A stretch of DNA of 48,090 nucleotides from Gemmatimonadota bacterium (GTDB lineage Bacteria; Latescibacterota; UBA2968), in NCBI GenBank assembly GCA_002727195.1, contig PBWH01000014.1:69143-117232 (forward strand), given 5' to 3'. Every line of letters begins with the position of its first letter. The first letter of the stretch is position 1. Both the position numbers and the translations under genes were made by a program. The notes under the pieces were generated by a model. The model was not told the DNA's origin, did no database searches, and saw only the letters and a list, made by a program, of their open reading frames with translations. Positions 44,365-48,090 of the stretch are shown here, one piece after another.

Positions 44365-45618
44365 ATGTTGCACCTGCTACGCCTTGCATTTTGCCTGATC
44401 ACATTCGTCGGCGTCTCATACGGCCAGCGCGCCGTTATCGTCACCACGGACTTCTCGACCGGAAGTCTGTCCTCGCTCGACACTCAGACCCTGTCCCCCT
44501 CGAACGATCTACTCCTGATCCACAGCGACGCCGCGGTCAGGACCCACGGTGACTTCGTCTACGTCCTGAACAAACTGAACGGAGACAACATCATCGTTCT
44601 GCAAAAGGATAATCTCGCGACGCCGGTAACCCAGTATTCGACGGGTAACGGAAGCAATCCGCACGACATCGTCTTCGCCTCGAGCGAGAAGGCTTACGTG
44701 AGCCTGTATGAGCGTGATTACGTGCTCATCGTGAATCCGGCTACGGGTGACTCGCTCGGTTCGATAGACGTGTCCGCTTACGCCGACGAAGACGGCATCC
44801 CTGAAATTTCCCAGATGGCCATTCTCGGAGACCGTGTGTTCGTCACCGCCCAGAGACTGAATCGCGACGCCTTCTTCTCGCCGACAGAGTCGAGCCTGAT
44901 CCTTGTCATCGACACGCAGACGGATACACTGATCGATGCGGACGCGGATACCGAGGGTGTTCAGGGCATCGTGCTGGCGGGCACCAACCCGACTTCCGTG
45001 CTCCAGCGCGGGACAAAGCTGATCATTTCGACGGTGGCATCCTTCGGTGCACAGGATGGTGGGATCGAGATCGTAGACTTGATATCCTTGCAGATGGAGG
45101 GTCAAAAGGTCAGCGAAGAATCCTTGGCCGGAGATGTGGGTGCGATGGCCATGCTGGACGATACGACAGGCTACATCGTCGTTTCCGACGCGAACTTCGT
45201 CAGCAGCGTCAAGCGATTCGACCTGAGCACGGGAGTCGTCTCAGACACGCTGCCGGATCATTCGGGCGGATTCACCCCGTCGCTCGCGCTCAAGGGTTCG
45301 TCGCTCTGGGTCCTCGACAGGGGCACCTTTTCCGACCCGTCTGTTGCCGGTGTCGTCATCTACGACACATCCACGAACACGCGTACGTCCGGCCCGATCG
45401 GAACGGGTCTCCCACCATCGGACATCGAGTTCGTTGACTTGAATCCGGCGGACTTCAACGACGACGGCAACGCCAATTTCGACGACTTCCTGCTGTTCGC
45501 GGCGGCCTTCGGCAAACAGCCGGGAGACGACGCTTACGGGTCACAGTACGATCTCGACCCGAACGGAATGGTCGACTTCACCGACTTCCTGATCTTTGCC
45601 GAGAACTTCGGTCAATGA
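44365..45618 (+). CDS. Secreted beta-propeller with EF-hand/dockerin-like tail; BtuG-like candidate
   Basis: A 417-aa exported protein (signal ends FVGVSYGQ). It has a seven-blade-type propeller built of short strands (GNGSNPHDIVF, EKAYVSLYERDYVLIV, GIEIVDL, SLWVLDRG). Residues 359-417 hold two calcium-loop motifs, DFNDDGNANFDDF and DLDPNGMVDFTDF, like type I dockerin or EF-hand. It sits between btuB and the adenosyltransferase under the cobalamin riboswitch. In Bacteroides, BtuG is a propeller lipoprotein that holds B12 over BtuB. This protein has no lipobox and may be retained by its tail. The role by analogy is inference; sequence homology to BtuG was not tested. Confidence 0.75.
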   Translation: MLHLLRLAFCLITFVGVSYGQRAVIVTTDFSTGSLSSLDTQTLSPSNDLLLIHSDAAVRTHGDFVYVLNKLNGDNIIVLQKDNLATPVTQYSTGNGSNPHDIVFASSEKAYVSLYERDYVLIVNPATGDSLGSIDVSAYADEDGIPEISQMAILGDRVFVTAQRLNRDAFFSPTESSLILVIDTQTDTLIDADADTEGVQGIVLAGTNPTSVLQRGTKLIISTVASFGAQDGGIEIVDLISLQMEGQKVSEESLAGDVGAMAMLDDTTGYIVVSDANFVSSVKRFDLSTGVVSDTLPDHSGGFTPSLALKGSSLWVLDRGTFSDPSVAGVVIYDTSTNTRTSGPIGTGLPPSDIEFVDLNPADFNDDGNANFDDFLLFAAAFGKQPGDDAYGSQYDLDPNGMVDFTDFLIFAENFGQ

Positions 45619-45659
45619 ACGCGCTCAGCACTCAGCCCTTTGCCCTCAAAGGACACAGA

Positions 45660-46250
45660 ATGTCAGAGACAAAAGCCATCCCCCCCTCAGATGAGCAAAC
45701 CCCTCACCACAGCATCCACGTCTACTATGGATACGGCAAGGGGAAGACCACTAGCTGTATGGGCCTGGCAATAAGGGCTCTGGGAGCGGGCAAACAGGTC
45801 GCGCTCGTCCAGTTCGACAAGGGCTACGATGGGGTTAACGAACACTACTCCGAGCGGCACATCCTCCGTCAGCTCGAGAGGATCGACTTGCATCCCACCG
45901 GCTGCGAGCGAATGCGCGAAGACGGTTCCTTCCGCTTTGGTGTCGAGCCCCAGGACATCGAAGAGGCCAAACGCGGGTTCGAGATCGCCGAAGACCTGAT
46001 CCGCAATGGCAGGCAGGATCTGCTTATACTCGATGAGGTGTTGGCCGCGGTCACCTACGATCTCGCCAAACAAAAGGACGTCGAGCGCCTGCTGGACACC
46101 TACGACGAAGACCCGCGATGCGAGCTCGTTCTCTCCGGCCACAAAGTATGGGACAGCCTCGTGGAACGTGTCGACCTCGTCACCGAAATGCGAAAGGTCA
46201 AACACTACTACGCCCAAGGCACACCTGCCCGTTTGGGAATTGAATACTAG
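45660..46250 (+). CDS. cobO: Cob(I)alamin adenosyltransferase, CobO/BtuR type
   Basis: Transfers the adenosyl group from ATP to reduced corrinoids to make adenosylcobalamin; 196 aa. The P-loop GYGKGKTT is at residues 24-31, followed by ALVQFDKG, LLILDEVLAA and the ending SGHKVW, VDLVTEMRKVKHYY, all typical of CobA/BtuR. ATG 45660 is preferred because AAAGGA (45648-45653) is six bases before it; ATG 45615 overlaps the upstream stop but lacks a site. Being in the riboswitch operon it would convert imported B12 to the coenzyme. Confidence 0.95.
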   Translation: MSETKAIPPSDEQTPHHSIHVYYGYGKGKTTSCMGLAIRALGAGKQVALVQFDKGYDGVNEHYSERHILRQLERIDLHPTGCERMREDGSFRFGVEPQDIEEAKRGFEIAEDLIRNGRQDLLILDEVLAAVTYDLAKQKDVERLLDTYDEDPRCELVLSGHKVWDSLVERVDLVTEMRKVKHYYAQGTPARLGIEY

Positions 46251-46268
46251 GGTCCGTGTCTTCCAGTA

Positions 46269-46289
46269 GGCCAGGACAGAGTCCTGGCC
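46269..46289. repeat. Perfect hairpin after cobO
   Basis: GGCCAGGAC-AGA-GTCCTGGCC, a 9-bp perfect stem without a T-tract. The rest of the 46251-46407 gap shows no gene. Confidence 0.6.
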
Positions 46290-46407
46290 ATATCTAGAAG
46301 CCGGATTACAGAGGCGAAAAAAAGGTGTATGCCGGGTTCTCGATACGCGAGGCAGACATTGCTACTCGAACACACTGCGGTAAAGCTCGTTTCGAACAGG
46401 AATGCAA

Positions 46408-47580
46408 ATGCTGAGACAGACAGCCTGCGTGATCGCCGCACTCTTCGGCCTCCTGAGTGAAGCGCTAGCCGAATCGACCAACACGCTCAAGGGAGCCGTC
46501 GACGCGTACACCCGAGGCGTCGACTACTTCCCCTCCAAGATCGACATCCGTCACGCGAAAGGATTCGACGTCGCCTACCACGGCCACTACAAGGTGGCCC
46601 GCGTGCTGAACCCGTGGAAGGACGCGACGGAGACCTTCACCTATGTCCTGACCCAGAAGGGCACGCCACGTCCGGACGGCTACGAAGATGCTCAGCATAT
46701 CGATGTCCCAATCGAACGATACGCAGCGCTGTCGACCACCTATCTCCCGCATCTGGAAGCGATCGGTGCCGAGGAGAGCCTCGTCGGCCTGACGACGGCC
46801 AGCTTTGTTTACGCGGACTGGATTCTCGAGCGGATCGCGGACGGCCGAACCGTCGAGACCGGAGCTGATGGGGGGCTAAATCGCGAGACCATCGTCGCGC
46901 TGCGTCCAGACCTCGTGATGACCTACGGATCCGGTAACCCGGCCGGCGACGCGCACCCCAAGCTGTTAGAAATGGGGATTACCGCAGCGATCAACGCAGA
47001 GTTTATGGAAGGAACGCCGCTCGGGCGAGCGGAGTGGATGAAGTTCACGGCGCTCTTCTTCAACCGAGAAACCGAGGTCGAGCAGGCATTCGGCGGCATC
47101 GAGTCTCGCTACGTGGAGCTATCTGAAATCGGCCGAACAGCCAGGGTCAGGCCTCGCGTCTTCACGAATATGAGCTGGCATGGGCTGTGGCACGCCTCTG
47201 GTGGGAAGAGCTTCATCGCCGTCCTGCTTGCCGATGCGGGAGCAGACTACGTGTGGAAGGACACAGAGAGCGAGCGGAGTATCCCGATGGAGTTCGAGAG
47301 CGTGCTCGAACGCGCTCAGAATGCGGACGTCTGGATCAACACCGGAAATTGGGGCAGCCGTAAGGAAGCAATCGATGCCGACGAGCGTTACGCACTGTTC
47401 ATGGCATACAAGAAAAGTGAGATGTACAATCACGTCGCCCGTGTCAAAGAACACGGTGGAAACGACTACTGGGAATCGGGCGTCGCGAACCCGCACCTAG
47501 TGTTGGCCGACCTGATCCGCATTTTCCATCCCGAAAGCCTCTCCGACCACAAGCTGTACTACTACCGGAAGCTGGACTGA
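46408..47580 (+). CDS. btuF: BtuF-like periplasmic cobalamin-binding protein
   Basis: Class III (helical) substrate-binding protein, 390 aa, with signal peptide (LLSEALAEST at its end) and a two-lobe fold. Marks include TYLPHLEAIGAEESLVGL, RPDLVMTYGSG and SFIAVLLADAGADYVW. The fold serves iron-siderophore and B12 ABC importers; the riboswitch operon favours B12. At 390 aa it is longer than E. coli BtuF, with an insertion after the N-terminus. ATG 46408 is chosen since AGGA lies six bases before it; ATG 46402 would sit on the site. The permease starts one base after its stop. Confidence 0.85.
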   Translation: MLRQTACVIAALFGLLSEALAESTNTLKGAVDAYTRGVDYFPSKIDIRHAKGFDVAYHGHYKVARVLNPWKDATETFTYVLTQKGTPRPDGYEDAQHIDVPIERYAALSTTYLPHLEAIGAEESLVGLTTASFVYADWILERIADGRTVETGADGGLNRETIVALRPDLVMTYGSGNPAGDAHPKLLEMGITAAINAEFMEGTPLGRAEWMKFTALFFNRETEVEQAFGGIESRYVELSEIGRTARVRPRVFTNMSWHGLWHASGGKSFIAVLLADAGADYVWKDTESERSIPMEFESVLERAQNADVWINTGNWGSRKEAIDADERYALFMAYKKSEMYNHVARVKEHGGNDYWESGVANPHLVLADLIRIFHPESLSDHKLYYYRKLD

Positions 47581-47581
47581 C

Positions 47582-48090
47582 GTGGCCCTCCCCCAACCAA
47601 ACATCGTGGCCTTCCCGGAGCGCCGATCGGCAGCACCTGTCCTGGTCCTACTCACGGTCTGCCTCCCCGTCGTCGCGATCGTCAGCCTCACAGCTGGATC
47701 GGTCAGTATCCCGATTCGCGATATAGCGGGAATCTTGTTTGGGTATCCGTCAGCCAATCCCGCGTGGGATCAGATCGTCGTAAACCTCAGAGTGCCGCGT
47801 GCTCTGACCGCAATCCTGGCTGGTGCCGCTCTCTCACTCAGCGGCCTGCAGATGCAGACGATGTTCCGAAATCCGCTGGCCGGCCCGTTTGTCCTCGGCA
47901 TCAGTTCTGGAGCCAGCCTGGGCGTCGCCCTCGTTGTCCTGGCCGCCGGTGCGGGCGCATCGACCCTGATCGCTGGACTCGACACCTTCGGAAACTTCGG
48001 GCTCGCGTTCGCCGCCAGCACCGGAGCAGGCACCGTCCTCGGTCTGGTCCTGGGGGTATCACGCCGGGTCGAGAACAACATGACCCTCCT
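47582..48090 (+). CDS. btuC: BtuC-like FecCD-family permease (cut by window end)
   Basis: The first 169 codons of an ABC permease of the FecCD/BtuC family, with at least three hydrophobic helices and the block NLRVPRALTAILAGAALS then QTMFRNPLAGPFVLGISSG, which is diagnostic. GTG 47582 follows the binding-protein stop by one base, so translation is coupled. The frame is open at 48090. The ATPase (BtuD) should follow outside the window. B12 transport is inferred from the operon. Confidence 0.88.
   Translation, partial: MALPQPNIVAFPERRSAAPVLVLLTVCLPVVAIVSLTAGSVSIPIRDIAGILFGYPSANPAWDQIVVNLRVPRALTAILAGAALSLSGLQMQTMFRNPLAGPFVLGISSGASLGVALVVLAAGAGASTLIAGLDTFGNFGLAFAASTGAGTVLGLVLGVSRRVENNMTL

Overview
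The window is dense and coding on both strands, with a high-GC base composition by eye. It comes from a Gram-negative bacterium: there are two TonB-dependent outer-membrane receptors, several lipoprotein signal peptides, and a periplasmic cobalamin-binding protein with its permease. Features that recall uncultivated FCB/PVC-type lineages (Latescibacterota- or Poribacteria-like; a guess from gene style, not a phylogeny) are receptors with an N-terminal carboxypeptidase-regulatory-like domain, a secreted beta-propeller with two EF-hand/dockerin-like loops, a heparinase II/III-like enzyme, an oligogalacturonate-lyase-like propeller, a class Ic ribonucleotide reductase and dispersed repeats of the type ACCACAGAGGACGCAGAG.

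Layout. 27-6205: typA, a histidine kinase that has lost its membrane and phosphoacceptor core, an APH-like kinase, glgA and a beta-hydroxyacid dehydrogenase. 6233-13622: a carbohydrate/sugar-acid catabolic run (heparinase-like enzyme, 2-hydroxyacid dehydrogenase, amidohydrolase/lactonase, HpcH/HpaI aldolase, class I glutamine-amidotransferase-like hydrolase, methyltransferase, dienelactone hydrolase). It is interrupted by a four-helix-bundle protein gene and ends in a small metallopeptidase gene carrying an in-frame stop. 13750-18291 (minus): nrdA and nrdB of class Ic type, with two NrdR-box-like sites upstream of nrdA. 18998-22850: G3E GTPase, yidD, cysS and an M23 peptidase, closed by a perfect 21-bp hairpin. 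22959-26743: hemB (minus), sufE, folE2 (minus), lgt and rpmG. 27026-28798 (minus): HIT protein, cytochrome c, PCu(A)C and Sco, a copper-delivery operon for cytochrome oxidase.

29130-38315 is a plus-strand block that reads as a zinc-acquisition island: a MacB-like ABC ATPase and a permease with a very His/Asp-rich loop, a G3E GTPase, a DUF3299 protein, two MerC-like membrane proteins, a small His/Cys membrane protein, a lipoprotein built of three homologous repeats, and a ZnuD-like TonB receptor. In its middle sits a ribbon-helix-helix protein with a CxxC/His/CxxC tail, a candidate metal-sensing regulator. A shared 19-bp element (TATACACACC-nnn-TACGCA) lies upstream of two of the transcription units. 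Cys-free L33, FolE2 and an Asp-type HemB nearby all need no zinc, which fits a zinc-poor lifestyle.

38480-41395: oligogalacturonate-lyase-like propeller and GMC oxidoreductase. 41396-41884: a palindrome-rich stretch without a gene. 41885-48090: a cobalamin riboswitch with a terminator controls a BtuB-like receptor, a secreted beta-propeller resembling BtuG in role, the cobinamide/cobalamin adenosyltransferase, a BtuF-like binding protein and a BtuC-like permease cut by the window edge.
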